A stretch of DNA of 64,000 bases from Candidatus Gastranaerophilales bacterium (GCA_944326485.1 CALVED010000001.1:1-64000), one strand, 5' to 3'; counted from the stretch's first letter, positions 34,658 through 44,058 are shown. The notes: a model not told the origin generated them from the letters alone. A program made the numbers and translations.

Positions 34658-35281
34658 CTATACCAAATTTTGTTTAACTAATTCTTTTCTTATTTTATTC
34701 AAACCAGATTGAATAATTCTTGAAATTCTTGAAGGTGAAAGATTAAACTCCTCTGATATTTCTCTTAATTTTTTATCATTAAAAAATTTACATTCAATAA
34801 GTTCTCTTTCTCTAGGTGGTAAGTTTTTTATTGCATTTTTTATACTTTCACTTAATTCATAAAAAAGAACCTTTTCCTCAGGATTTCTTTTAAAATCCCT
34901 TATTTGGGTAGGATTATCACCCTCAGCCATCTCATCTACAGACAATATAGTTTTATATACAGCTTCTCTTATATTATCCTGATTTTCCTCATCAACAATA
35001 GTTTCTTTTTGATTTTTAAGTACATACCATTTATAACGACGTCTTACTTCATTTCTTATAGCCCATTTTATTGCAGTAGATAAGTAAGACTTATTATAAG
35101 TATCAGCAGGAACATTAGAACATAACTTATGAACTACTTGAGTACCAATATTAATAAGCTCTGAAAAATCTATTAAATGTTTAGATGATAACTTTTTATA
35201 CTCAACTTTGGCTAGAGTATCTATCAATTCTTGATAGTCCTTTATGTTAAACTTTTGTGCTGTTTTATTTTCTATACTCAT
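34658..35281 (-). CDS. Sigma-70 family RNA polymerase sigma factor
   Basis: A 207-residue alternative sigma factor. Region 2 (about residues 35-95) reads LIDFSELINIGTQVVHKL and then YLSTAIKWAIRNEVRRRYKW, close to the -10 recognition helix. Region 4 (about 150-205) reads LPPRERELIECKFFNDKKLREISEEFNLSPSRISRIIQSGLNKIRKEL, a clear helix-turn-helix for the -35. The linker is short, so it resembles FliA/SigB-type (group 3) factors. No anti-sigma factor is adjacent. The ATG at 35281 is preferred over a GTG two codons before. Target promoters are unknown. Confidence 0.88.
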   Translation of the reverse strand: MSIENKTAQKFNIKDYQELIDTLAKVEYKKLSSKHLIDFSELINIGTQVVHKLCSNVPADTYNKSYLSTAIKWAIRNEVRRRYKWYVLKNQKETIVDEENQDNIREAVYKTILSVDEMAEGDNPTQIRDFKRNPEEKVLFYELSESIKNAIKNLPPRERELIECKFFNDKKLREISEEFNLSPSRISRIIQSGLNKIRKELVKQNLV

Positions 35282-35564
35282 ACCCACAAAATAATAAATA
35301 CTCTACATGTCATATTTTACATTAAATAAAAAAAAATTATACAAAAAAAAAAAAAAAATAATAAAAATATTAAAAAAAAAAGCAAAACATTAACTTTTGT
35401 AAAGCGCCCAATATGATTAAAAACAAAGCTTTTTAGAGCTTTATATTTTATTTTTTTTTTGTGTAAAAAAAAATAGTAGCAATTTTTTTATTTCAGAAAC
35501 ATTTATCATTGTGTACATTAGCAAAATGTTAATTAAATAAAGATAGTATAATAAGGAGTATAAA
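35282..35564. other. AT-only intergenic region with homopolymer tracts
   Basis: The 283-base gap lies between the divergent sigma factor gene and the HEAT-like gene. It has long A runs (around 35328-35385) and T runs (around 35449-35470). A weak hairpin AAAGCT/AGCTTT at 35425-35442 is followed by a T tract. No gene seen. AAGGAG before 35565 is the ribosome site of the next gene. Confidence 0.6.
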
Positions 35565-36710
35565 ATGATACAAGCACCAAACGTACAATATATACCGGCA
35601 CAACAACCGATGCAAACAAGTTATCCACAGCAAGGTGCAAATAATGCAGTACAATACAATCAAACACCTGGAGTAATATATAATTATCCGACAACAAGCT
35701 GTTATATGCCAACTCAAAATCCTTATTGTACAGATAAGTCTCAATTCAACGGTGTTAATATAGAAATTTTAAATCCACAAGGACAAGGTTTAACTCCTCA
35801 AAATGGAATTCAAATGCCTGCACAATTTATGCCTGTACAACAACCAATCCAAATGCCATATTATCCACAAATGCCGGCATCTCAAGCTATCGTACAAGCA
35901 CCACAAATACCAGCTCAAGTCCCAGCTCCTCAAATTCAACAACCAACAGCTGCGGCACAAGTAAATCCAGGCGTTTCATCACAAACAACACCAGCAGAAG
36001 CTCAACAAACACCAGCTGCAACACAAACAGCACCTCAAGCAGCAGCTCCTGTTGTAGAACAACCTGTAGCACCTGATGCTTCTCAAACCCCTGAATCTTT
36101 TGCAGGTAAATTAAAATCAACTGATTTAGCTGCTCAAAAAGCAGCAATTGAAGAAGTTGCTGATACAGTAAAAAATAATGAAACATTAGGACCTGTTCTT
36201 TTAGACACACAAGTTTTTGATGCTTTAGTTGATATTATTGATAAAGATACATCTTCTCTTCAAGGACCTACTCCTGAAATAATTGAACTAAGACAAAAAC
36301 CACAAGAAGAATTATCTGAAGAAGATAAAACAAAAGCTAAAACACCAACACCTTTAGAATCTGCAGAAATTAATAAACAATATGCACTTTATACAATATC
36401 ATATATGCAAGAACGTTTAAACAATGAATTAGAAAAGAGAAATGGTAAAGCTCTTCCTCTTAAAGATTTACCTTGCATTGAAAAAGTTATTGACACAGCA
36501 AAATCTAATCCAAATCCAATGTTAAGAATTGGTGCAATAGCTGCTTTATCTCATATTCAAAGACCTGAATATAAAGATGATTTAAATGTAATTTTTGAGT
36601 TAGCTAAATCTGATGAAGATGCCAGAGTACAAGAAGCTGCAACAAAAGCAATTGAACTTTTGACAAATAACACTAACAATAATGATAATAATAATCAGAC
36701 AAAAGCATAA
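35565..36710 (+). CDS. YPTTS-motif protein with Pro/Gln-rich N-terminus and HEAT-like C-terminus
   Basis: A 381-residue orphan, paralogous in layout to the gene at 4068. Residues 1-165 are rich in Pro, Gln, Ala and Tyr. They contain YNYPTTSCY (39-47) and FNGVNIEILNPQGQG (61-75), matching YQYPTTSLY and SGVNIYIYNPSGIGG of the other protein. Residues about 170-375 are helical with HEAT-like units (FAGKLKSTDLAAQKAAIEEV; NPMLRIGAIAALSHIQRPEY; SDEDARVQEAATKAIELL). No signal peptide or membrane segment. TAAGGAG precedes the ATG and a strong terminator follows, so it is a single-gene unit. Function unknown; it may be a scaffold. Confidence 0.78.
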   Translation: MIQAPNVQYIPAQQPMQTSYPQQGANNAVQYNQTPGVIYNYPTTSCYMPTQNPYCTDKSQFNGVNIEILNPQGQGLTPQNGIQMPAQFMPVQQPIQMPYYPQMPASQAIVQAPQIPAQVPAPQIQQPTAAAQVNPGVSSQTTPAEAQQTPAATQTAPQAAAPVVEQPVAPDASQTPESFAGKLKSTDLAAQKAAIEEVADTVKNNETLGPVLLDTQVFDALVDIIDKDTSSLQGPTPEIIELRQKPQEELSEEDKTKAKTPTPLESAEINKQYALYTISYMQERLNNELEKRNGKALPLKDLPCIEKVIDTAKSNPNPMLRIGAIAALSHIQRPEYKDDLNVIFELAKSDEDARVQEAATKAIELLTNNTNNNDNNNQTKA

Positions 36711-36720
36711 TTATGTATAT

Positions 36721-36754
36721 AAAAAAAGAGCTGACTTAAGTCAGCTCTTTTTTT
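36721..36754. terminator. Bidirectional terminator
   Basis: A perfect 34-base palindrome, AAAAAAAGAGCTGACTT and its complement, with A and T runs at the ends. It terminates the HEAT-like gene on the plus strand and the HerA-like gene on the minus strand, whose stop codon lies at its edge. Confidence 0.92.
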
Positions 36755-39125
36755 ATGAAACTTTCACTATTCCAGAAATTCTTGGGTCTAAAATTCTTCT
36801 GCCAACATTTTCAAATTCTATCTGACAAAACAATATTTTATTACTATAATTAGCAAAACCTTCAATTATTCCATAACCATGTTTAGGATGATAAACCTTA
36901 TCTCCTATCTTAAAAGGAATATCTTCTATTAACATTGAAGAAGAATTGTCTGTTTCATATATTGGTATATCTACAGATTTCTTTTCATTTATATTTTCAT
37001 TTATCTCTGGTGGTTCTTCTTCTACTTCTTCTACTTCTTCTACTTCTTGTTCTTCGGTCAATTGATTTTCTATCTTTTCTTCACTTATATGAGAAGAATT
37101 ATTATCAGCATTTGAATCTAACTTATCTGTAATTGTTTGAATAACTTCATCAATTGCAGTAATTTGTTGTTCATCTGTATGCTCATTAGCATTAACATTT
37201 TCTTTTGAAGAAACTTGTTCGTTTGTATGTTCATAATCTTTAACATTTCCTTTTAAAGAAATTTGTTCATCAGTATTTTCATTATCTTTAACATTGTCTT
37301 TTGAAGAAATTTGTTCTTCTGTATCAGTTGACCACAATTCATCAATTATTTCATTTTGTTTTTCTTCATTTTTTCCTACATCTTCAACTTCAATCTGATC
37401 TATATTTTCAGTATCTAAATGATTATCAACCGATTCAATTGCATGATTAGTTTGTTCATTTTCACCCTTATATTGCAGACTATCAGCATCTTTATGAGTT
37501 AATTCATCCGAATCTAATATTTCAGCAGCATCTTGATTTTTCAAGTTTGAATCTTCTTCAATATTATCTGTTTTTGCATCTATATTAATTTCTTGATTTG
37601 ATTTTTGTTCTTTTACATTTTCCTCTTCATCAACATCAATAGGAGAAAACAAATCATATTTTTCAGGTTCAACATCTATAATATCTTCATCATTATCAGA
37701 ATAATTCTGATTTAAACTTTCATCTAAAAAATCTAAATCACTATCGGTCAAATCATCTTCTTCAATTATTTTATATTCATCGTCAGTTTTTTCTTCAGGA
37801 ATTGAAATTTCTTTTACAATAGTTTCGGGAGAAATAACTGTTTGGGATGAAGATAATAATTTATCCACGTCTTTTTTTATTTCATTATCTATTAATTCTT
37901 CTGCAGTTGATGGTGTAAATGATTTTAGTTCAACAATTAATGGTAAATATAAAGTAGCTTCACCATATAAAATTATTTCACTTGCATTCATTCTATTTAA
38001 GAATATTGAATAATTTTCATCCATTGGTTGAATTTTAGACGATTTACACAATATTTGATTTTTACATATTGATTTTAATATTTGTCTATAATTACAATCA
38101 TATGAAGAAGAAACAACAGGTATAATTCCGTCCTTGTTATATAAATTAATTATAGATTTTTTGTCTATTAAAATATCATTTAAAGAAATAAACACATAAC
38201 AAGGAATATTTATAAGATTTAATAAAGTTTGGATAACAAACTTATACCATTTTTCTTCAATACAAGATGCATCAACAATAATAGTACTTGTAGATTCAAA
38301 TAATTTATTTAAAATATTAAATTGATTTACATCTTCAGCAAAAATATTATCTTGTGAATATAACCATAATTTATTTCTAAATAACATTAGTCCTGAAACT
38401 GGATTGGACAAAAATTCATCATCAACAACATTCTTAAATCTAGTAAAAGGTAAAAATTTTTCAGGTATTGTCTTTAAATACTCTCTCAATTCTAAAACAA
38501 TACTTTGAATTACTGCTTTATCTTCAATAGGGCAATCAACAATATCGTTTTCCAAAATTGTACTAAAGGCATCAATATTAAGAGGCAACTTAAAGTTTTG
38601 AGTTATTTTTAATCTTACTGAATTTTCTACAGAATTATATCTTCCATCAAAATCAATTAATAAAACTTTTTTATTTTTATTTTGAAGCTCACATATTAAA
38701 TTTCTTATAATTATATTTGTCTTATCATCTCTGTCAGATTGAATATATAATTTATCATTTAAAAAAGATATTGAAGATTTAACAAAACAATTTGAATGAT
38801 TGGAAAGATTTCCAAAATATATATTAATTCCATTTCCTTTTATAAGCTCTATTATTTCATCAGGATTAATATATATAATTTTTGAACTTTTTGCTGGAAT
38901 ATAGCCATTATATAAAGATAAATTATCTTCTTTATCTATAGAAAGTACCAATCTTAAAACAGCAAGATTATTATTTGAATCATCAGTTGTTTCAATATTT
39001 ATGATTTGAGAAATTAATTTTTGATTAAAGTCTTCAATAAGCAAGAAATCAGACGGCAAAAGATGATTCTCTGCCGGATTATATACAATTTTTGCTATAT
39101 CATTTTTTACTTCTAACAGCTGCAT
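36753..39125 (-). CDS. HerA/DUF87-like protein with degenerate Walker A and CarD/TRCF-like C-terminus
   Basis: A 790-residue mosaic. Residues about 1-400 resemble HerA-type ATPases: a barrel-like N-terminus (NDIAKIVYNPAENHLLPSDF), INIYFGNLSNHSNCFVKSSI, then LYIQSDRDDKTNIIIRNLI in the Walker A position, and KKVLLIDFDGRY as Walker B-like. The Walker A glycines are gone (S-D-R-D-D-K-T), so ATP hydrolysis is doubtful. Residues about 420-730 are acidic and disordered, with imperfect ~17-residue repeats (TDEQISSKDNVKDNEN-like). The end (FKIGDKVYHPKHGYGIIEGF) resembles the small CarD/TRCF or UvrD-tail domain. I chose the ATG at 39125 because AGAGG precedes it. No NurA-like partner is adjacent. Confidence 0.6.
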   Translation of the reverse strand: MQLLEVKNDIAKIVYNPAENHLLPSDFLLIEDFNQKLISQIINIETTDDSNNNLAVLRLVLSIDKEDNLSLYNGYIPAKSSKIIYINPDEIIELIKGNGINIYFGNLSNHSNCFVKSSISFLNDKLYIQSDRDDKTNIIIRNLICELQNKNKKVLLIDFDGRYNSVENSVRLKITQNFKLPLNIDAFSTILENDIVDCPIEDKAVIQSIVLELREYLKTIPEKFLPFTRFKNVVDDEFLSNPVSGLMLFRNKLWLYSQDNIFAEDVNQFNILNKLFESTSTIIVDASCIEEKWYKFVIQTLLNLINIPCYVFISLNDILIDKKSIINLYNKDGIIPVVSSSYDCNYRQILKSICKNQILCKSSKIQPMDENYSIFLNRMNASEIILYGEATLYLPLIVELKSFTPSTAEELIDNEIKKDVDKLLSSSQTVISPETIVKEISIPEEKTDDEYKIIEEDDLTDSDLDFLDESLNQNYSDNDEDIIDVEPEKYDLFSPIDVDEEENVKEQKSNQEINIDAKTDNIEEDSNLKNQDAAEILDSDELTHKDADSLQYKGENEQTNHAIESVDNHLDTENIDQIEVEDVGKNEEKQNEIIDELWSTDTEEQISSKDNVKDNENTDEQISLKGNVKDYEHTNEQVSSKENVNANEHTDEQQITAIDEVIQTITDKLDSNADNNSSHISEEKIENQLTEEQEVEEVEEVEEEPPEINENINEKKSVDIPIYETDNSSSMLIEDIPFKIGDKVYHPKHGYGIIEGFANYSNKILFCQIEFENVGRRILDPRISGIVKVS

Positions 39126-39263
39126 CCACAACCTCTTAAAACAGACATAATACATCCGTATAATACCATTTTATTATACAACATTTAAATTTATATACAA
39201 ATCATACGCACGTTGTATGCTTAAACTTCTTTTTTTTATAATCATTTAAGATAAAATATAAAT

Positions 39264-40262
39264 ATGGATGATAAATATAATTATACGAAATTAGTAGAAT
39301 ATGTAAGAAATGGACTTATTGAACAAGTACATTTTGGCACCATTGTACATATGAATAAAAAGCAAATTTTATACAAAACAAATAATGATAATAATTATAA
39401 ATTTTATCATCGTTCTTGTATGAAACCATTACAAGCAGCATCTTTAATAGATTTGGATATTGATAAGAAATACAATTTAAAATTAGATGAAATAGGAATA
39501 TGTTGTGCATCACATTGTGGTGACATTACACATCAAAACTTAGTTTTATCAGTTTTAGAGAAAACAGGATTTAAAGAAGAAGATCTACTTTGCAAGCCAA
39601 TTTTACCTCTAAGTAAAGAGGAAAAAGAAAGATTAATTATAAGCAAAGAACCAATTAGAAAAATCCATAACAATTGTTCTGGGAAACACGCAATAATGCT
39701 TGCAATATGCAAAGAATTAGGTTTTTCTACAAATAATTATAAAGATATTAATCATCCACTTACAAACTATATAATTAATAAAGTTTGCGAATTATGTGAA
39801 ATAAATAAAGATGAAATATTAATAAGCAAAGACGGTTGCGGACTACCTGTTATAGCAACATCATTAGAATCTCTTGGAAAAGGATTTCTAAATCTTTTTC
39901 TTAATAATAAATATCAAAAAATTAAAAATGCATTTTTAAATTATCCATATATTATTGGAGGAAAAGAAAGATTAGACTCGGAAATCATAAATGCATCAGC
40001 CGGGAATTTAATAGCAAAAGTAGGCGCCTGTGGACTTTGTGTTGTTGTTAATTTAGAGAAAGAAGAATGTATTGTTGTTAAAATTGCAGATTCTAACATG
40101 GAAGCAAGAAGTTTTGCTACAATTAACACCCTTATTCAATTAAAATGGCTGGATCCAAGTAGGATATATTCCAGCCAAATAAACAAAATATATATAAGTA
40201 AGATTTATTCCCAAGATAATGAAGTATTAGGAGATGTTATTCCCTGCTTCAAATTAAATTAA
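39264..40262 (+). CDS. L-asparaginase, Rhizobium AnsA-like (asparaginase II family)
   Basis: A 332-residue enzyme predicted to hydrolyse asparagine to aspartate and ammonia in the cytosol. It belongs to the thermolabile Rhizobium-type family, unrelated to the E. coli type. Motifs: FYHRSCMKPLQAASLIDL, ICCASHCGDITHQNLVLSVL, HNNCSGKHAIMLAICKELG and SKDGCGLPVIATSLESL, including the Ser-Lys and Cys residues central to this family. It is a single gene; its end overlaps the next gene on the other strand by four bases. Confidence 0.88.
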   Translation: MDDKYNYTKLVEYVRNGLIEQVHFGTIVHMNKKQILYKTNNDNNYKFYHRSCMKPLQAASLIDLDIDKKYNLKLDEIGICCASHCGDITHQNLVLSVLEKTGFKEEDLLCKPILPLSKEEKERLIISKEPIRKIHNNCSGKHAIMLAICKELGFSTNNYKDINHPLTNYIINKVCELCEINKDEILISKDGCGLPVIATSLESLGKGFLNLFLNNKYQKIKNAFLNYPYIIGGKERLDSEIINASAGNLIAKVGACGLCVVVNLEKEECIVVKIADSNMEARSFATINTLIQLKWLDPSRIYSSQINKIYISKIYSQDNEVLGDVIPCFKLN

Positions 40263-41131
40263 GCAAAAGTTTTAAACGAATCTTCAATATTTTTATCAAT
40301 AACTTGTTTTATAGATTCTAATTCAGTTTGAACAGACTCTTGCTGCGTTTGAACTTGCTCCAATCTAAGTTCTAATAACTTATCCTGTTTTTGAATTTGA
40401 GTCATGGCAGCTTCATATTCAGCTTCAGCAGCTGAATCATCCGATGTATCATATATTTCAGATACAGCACTTGAACCTTGCCATACAATTTCTTCCCATC
40501 CTGATTCATCACTTGTTGAAACCTGTTGAAGCAACCATTCACCTGATGTTAACATTTGTTGTAAATATTCAGGATCAGTACAATTTTCATCATAACAAAA
40601 TCTTTCATTTTCATTTTTCAAAGCAGCATATGAAGTTTGCGTATACTGAACATTAACACCAGTATCTTTATAATTTTGATTATAATAATCCGCAAGATAT
40701 GATAATGATTTATTACTTAAATCAGAAATTGTTTCTGAATCTAAACCAGTCATATACTTAGTTACAAATTCATAAGGAGAAGTAATAGAAGATGTTTCAT
40801 CTTCGCCTTCTTCATTTTTTGAAGTTACAGACAATGCTTCAGTTTTACCTGGAACAACTACATTTCCATTTAAATCAACAACCCTCATACATAGTCCTGA
40901 AAAAGGATCCTGACTTGTTATAATATCATAAGTTAGTTGTTGTGTACCCCCATCCGGAGTTGTAGACTGCAAAATAGTATTATTCATAGCTTCATTATAT
41001 TTTTCAGCTACAGCCTGAGTTTCTTGCGTTAAAGCAAGTCGTTGTTGTGATATTTGTTGTCCTTCATATATCAAATCACTATTCCTTGCGGTAAGACACA
41101 AATAGCGACCTTGAGAAGCAGCTAGTCCCAT
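40259..41131 (-). CDS. MGLAASQ-type hypothetical protein with coiled-coil C-terminus
   Basis: A 290-residue uncharacterised protein starting MGLAASQGRYLCLTARNSDLIYEGQQISQQRLAL-like, a recognisable N-terminus found in an unnamed family I associate with this bacterial lineage and some other gut phyla. Residues 1-60 and 225-290 are helical (KQDKLLELRLEQVQTQQESV); the middle is Ser/Thr/Asp-rich. Helical ends around a variable centre recall filament or secreted axial proteins, but that is only a shape argument. There is no signal peptide. AAGGAG lies before the ATG at 41131. It overlaps the asparaginase gene tail to tail by four bases. Confidence 0.65.
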   Translation of the reverse strand: MGLAASQGRYLCLTARNSDLIYEGQQISQQRLALTQETQAVAEKYNEAMNNTILQSTTPDGGTQQLTYDIITSQDPFSGLCMRVVDLNGNVVVPGKTEALSVTSKNEEGEDETSSITSPYEFVTKYMTGLDSETISDLSNKSLSYLADYYNQNYKDTGVNVQYTQTSYAALKNENERFCYDENCTDPEYLQQMLTSGEWLLQQVSTSDESGWEEIVWQGSSAVSEIYDTSDDSAAEAEYEAAMTQIQKQDKLLELRLEQVQTQQESVQTELESIKQVIDKNIEDSFKTFA

Positions 41132-41232
41132 AGTTTATACTCCTTTATATATATTTTGTATTAACTATGTCGACTTTTTTTTCAATATTCTTTAGATAAC
41201 AGCATATAAATGTAACATTTATTTACAAAATA

Positions 41233-42228
41233 TTAACCTATATCCCATCTTCCACAAGTACCACCCCAACGAGCAATAATCTTATCATTTTTATTTTTTA
41301 AATCTGTTGATGTAATTTCACCCTCAACAATAGTAATAACTTCACAATTATTAGCACAACCATTACATTGATTTGTATATGAATTAAAAGACATTTCTCC
41401 AACACTAAAACCTTTAAATGAAGTTTTCTTGTCATTGAATTGATGATTTTCCATTGCTAATAAAGCAGCACCTATTGCTCCCATTGTTTGATGATTATCA
41501 GGAACAACAACTTTTGTGTTTAAAGCTTCTTCAAAAGCTTTAACCATGCCTGAATTTGTTGCCACTCCGCCTTGGAATGTAACAATAGGAAGTAATTCTT
41601 TACCTAAAGCAAGATTACTCAAATAATTTCTGACTAAAGCTTGGCATAAACCATATAATAAATCTTCAACAGGATATCCTAATTGTTGTTTATGTATAAG
41701 ATCTGATTCAGCAAAAACACCGCACCTTCCTGCTATTCTTGCCGGAGATTTAGACTTTAATGCAAGTTCACCAAAGTTTTGAATAGGAACATTTAGTCTT
41801 GAAGCTTGTTGATCAAGGAAGCTTCCTGTCCCAGCCGCACAAACAGTGTTCATAGCAAAATCTGTTACTATACCATCACGAAGGATTATAATTTTACTAT
41901 CTTGACCTCCTATTTCAAGGATAGTCTGAACACCTGGAACATAAGTACTTGCAGCAACAGCATGTGCTGTAATTTCATTTTTTATAACATCAGCACCAAC
42001 AAGAGCACCGGCCAAATTTCTACCAGAGCCTGTTGTTCCGACACCCAATATATTATAGTCTGTCTTTGCTTGTTTTAATAAATTTTTCAATGATGTCTGA
42101 ACAGCGACTACAGGCTTTCCTGCTGTTCTTGTCATATAGCCATCTATAAATTTCCCGTTTTCATCAACTATTGCAGCTTTTGTTGTTACTGAACCTACAT
42201 CTATTCCTAAATATGAATTTATTGACAT
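41233..42228 (-). CDS. Acyl-CoA dehydratase activase (BcrAD/BadFG family ATPase)
   Basis: A 331-residue ASKHA-fold ATPase that passes an electron to 2-hydroxyacyl-CoA dehydratases or related reductases. LGIDVGSVTTKAAIVD is the phosphate-1 loop, LEIGGQDSKIIIL the second, and the bridging 4Fe-4S cysteines are in NTVCAAGTGSFLDQQA and AGRCGVFAESD. VTFQGGVATNSGMVKAFEEAL and GAIGAALLA complete the fold. A C-terminal Cys cluster (QCNGCANNCEV) is extra. No dehydratase alpha/beta subunits are adjacent. In many anaerobes this domain is fused to a large DUF2229 protein; here it stands alone. Confidence 0.9.
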   Translation of the reverse strand: MSINSYLGIDVGSVTTKAAIVDENGKFIDGYMTRTAGKPVVAVQTSLKNLLKQAKTDYNILGVGTTGSGRNLAGALVGADVIKNEITAHAVAASTYVPGVQTILEIGGQDSKIIILRDGIVTDFAMNTVCAAGTGSFLDQQASRLNVPIQNFGELALKSKSPARIAGRCGVFAESDLIHKQQLGYPVEDLLYGLCQALVRNYLSNLALGKELLPIVTFQGGVATNSGMVKAFEEALNTKVVVPDNHQTMGAIGAALLAMENHQFNDKKTSFKGFSVGEMSFNSYTNQCNGCANNCEVITIVEGEITSTDLKNKNDKIIARWGGTCGRWDIG

Positions 42229-42375
42229 TTAATATCCCTCTCTACATAATTACTATCATTTTACTAAAAAAATAATTAAAATTGTAAAAATATATAAATA
42301 AATAATAGAAAAAATAACAAATTTAAAGTATCTTTAACTTTATTTAATTGTTAATGGAAGGTTTTGTATGTTTAA

Positions 42376-44058
42376 ATGAACAATGTTTTTTCTTATTACA
42401 CTAAATACAGAAATCATGTTGATGAATATAACGGCTGGATAAAAAACAACAAAAGGAAAGTATCCGGCAGTAAATCAGCTAATGACACTCTTTCAACACC
42501 TAATACAGAATTATTAAAGAAAAAAGCAAAAACAATAGTAGAACCTATTCTTTTATTTGACAGTTATGTACATGAAAAAGCAGAAGATTCTGAGACATTT
42601 TTTCAAACTCTTAACATAGAACTAATGTCAATAACAGGCATTTTAGCATCTCTTCCAATAACAATAACTAAATTAATTCCTATCTTAAATAAACATGCAA
42701 ATAATAATAAGTTTGCACAAACAGCCGCTGAATATTTAACTAAATATAAAAATTCGATAATAAACATCGCAGGTAAAAAAATTAAAGCAACAAAATTTGC
42801 AACAATTATTGCAGGTTTTGGCAGTGCATTATTTTTTGCAAACGGCATTAAAAACTCTATGGAGTCACAACTTGGACTTATAAGAAAAGCAAGTTTTGAT
42901 GCCACTCAAAACATTATAAATGATCCTAAACTTTTTGCTATTTTAACTCCTGATCAAGAAGAAGAAGTTAATTCAATTGTTAATTATCAACAAAAAAATA
43001 AATCTGTTTTTGTTGACAAATTAAAAGATAAAATTGACATTAATTCTTCTTTTCAAGCAGTAGGAGACTATAAAAGAACTTTAAAAAGTTATAAAAAGAA
43101 AAAAGATGAATATTTTGAAAATTTAAAAACACAAAATAATAGTTCTACACAAGCAAAAACAGCTAACACATCAGATGATCAAATTTTATTAACTAATCTT
43201 ATTAAAAATGTTGAACATGAAGTATTAGAACCGTTAAGAAAAGTTGAAACAATATCTAATATTTCTTATTCTGCAATGTTTACAGGTGGATTTCTTGAAT
43301 ATTTAATCTCAGATAAATTAGTTGATGTTCTTGGTATTAAGAATAAATTTGTTGGTATGGGCATTAAAATCGGCGTTCCACTTTTAACTTACCTTGTTCT
43401 TAATAAAAATATTTCTGATATAGAAAATAAAGCTATTCTTGCAACTAAATATAAACATCTAAAAAAATTCACTCAAAATCCTATGCAAAGTTCTAATTCA
43501 GAAGAGAAGAAAAAAGAAAATTTATTTGAATTCATAAAAAATACTATAAAAGATATGAAGGATTATGATAAATTTGCTCAAACAGAACTTCCAAAATTAA
43601 AACAGAAAATGGATGCAAAAAAACAAATAGAATTGACAAATGCACAAATGAACGATGCAATAGCCTTACAAAAAAATACCGCTATGGCTTTAAATATACA
43701 AAAAGAAGAAGTTTATAACCAGACAGTTGGAATAAAATCATTATCTGAAACAATTTTAGGCCCTATAGATATAGCAGCGACAGCTATAGGTGGAACAATT
43801 GGAAGCAAACTAGCAAAAAAATGCGGTGATAAAAAGATTGCAGGTTTTTTAACGGGAATTGGTGCTATTATGGCATTTATTCCTGCTGCTATTATTGAAG
43901 CGAAACTTACAAAACAACAAAAGCTTTCAGAGAAAATCGCATCAATGCTTGCCATTAAAAAAATGCAAGACTCAAGCCTTTTTGCAAAAAGTTCTACTAA
44001 TTCAAATTCAAAAATAGAAACTAATAATTCTTATATTTTTGAAAACTTTATAAAATAA
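42376..44058 (+). CDS. Hypothetical membrane-associated protein, 560 aa
   Basis: No family recognised. Hydrophobic, Gly/Ala/Ile-rich segments occur at about 84-103 (MSITGILASLPITITKLI), 136-158 (TKFATIIAGFGSALFFANGI), 300-350 (MFTGGFLEYL...GIPLLTYLVL-type) and 470-512 (IDIAATAIGGTIGSKL...AIMAFIPAAIIEAKL), between Lys-rich helical parts. The hydrophobic segments are paired, like hairpin membrane inserts. The layout recalls the smaller orphan at 3558. A three-codon frame (ATG TTT AAA TGA, 42368-42379) with a good GGAAGG site overlaps this start by the ATGA quartet, which may couple translation. It converges with the DegT-like gene, four bases apart. Confidence 0.7.
   Translation: MNNVFSYYTKYRNHVDEYNGWIKNNKRKVSGSKSANDTLSTPNTELLKKKAKTIVEPILLFDSYVHEKAEDSETFFQTLNIELMSITGILASLPITITKLIPILNKHANNNKFAQTAAEYLTKYKNSIINIAGKKIKATKFATIIAGFGSALFFANGIKNSMESQLGLIRKASFDATQNIINDPKLFAILTPDQEEEVNSIVNYQQKNKSVFVDKLKDKIDINSSFQAVGDYKRTLKSYKKKKDEYFENLKTQNNSSTQAKTANTSDDQILLTNLIKNVEHEVLEPLRKVETISNISYSAMFTGGFLEYLISDKLVDVLGIKNKFVGMGIKIGVPLLTYLVLNKNISDIENKAILATKYKHLKKFTQNPMQSSNSEEKKKENLFEFIKNTIKDMKDYDKFAQTELPKLKQKMDAKKQIELTNAQMNDAIALQKNTAMALNIQKEEVYNQTVGIKSLSETILGPIDIAATAIGGTIGSKLAKKCGDKKIAGFLTGIGAIMAFIPAAIIEAKLTKQQKLSEKIASMLAIKKMQDSSLFAKSSTNSNSKIETNNSYIFENFIK

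Noticed and set aside
36935-37132. Leu-rich plus-strand frame opposite the acidic repeats of the HerA-like gene
   Set aside because: It is the complement of Glu/Asp-rich coding repeats and has no start signal.
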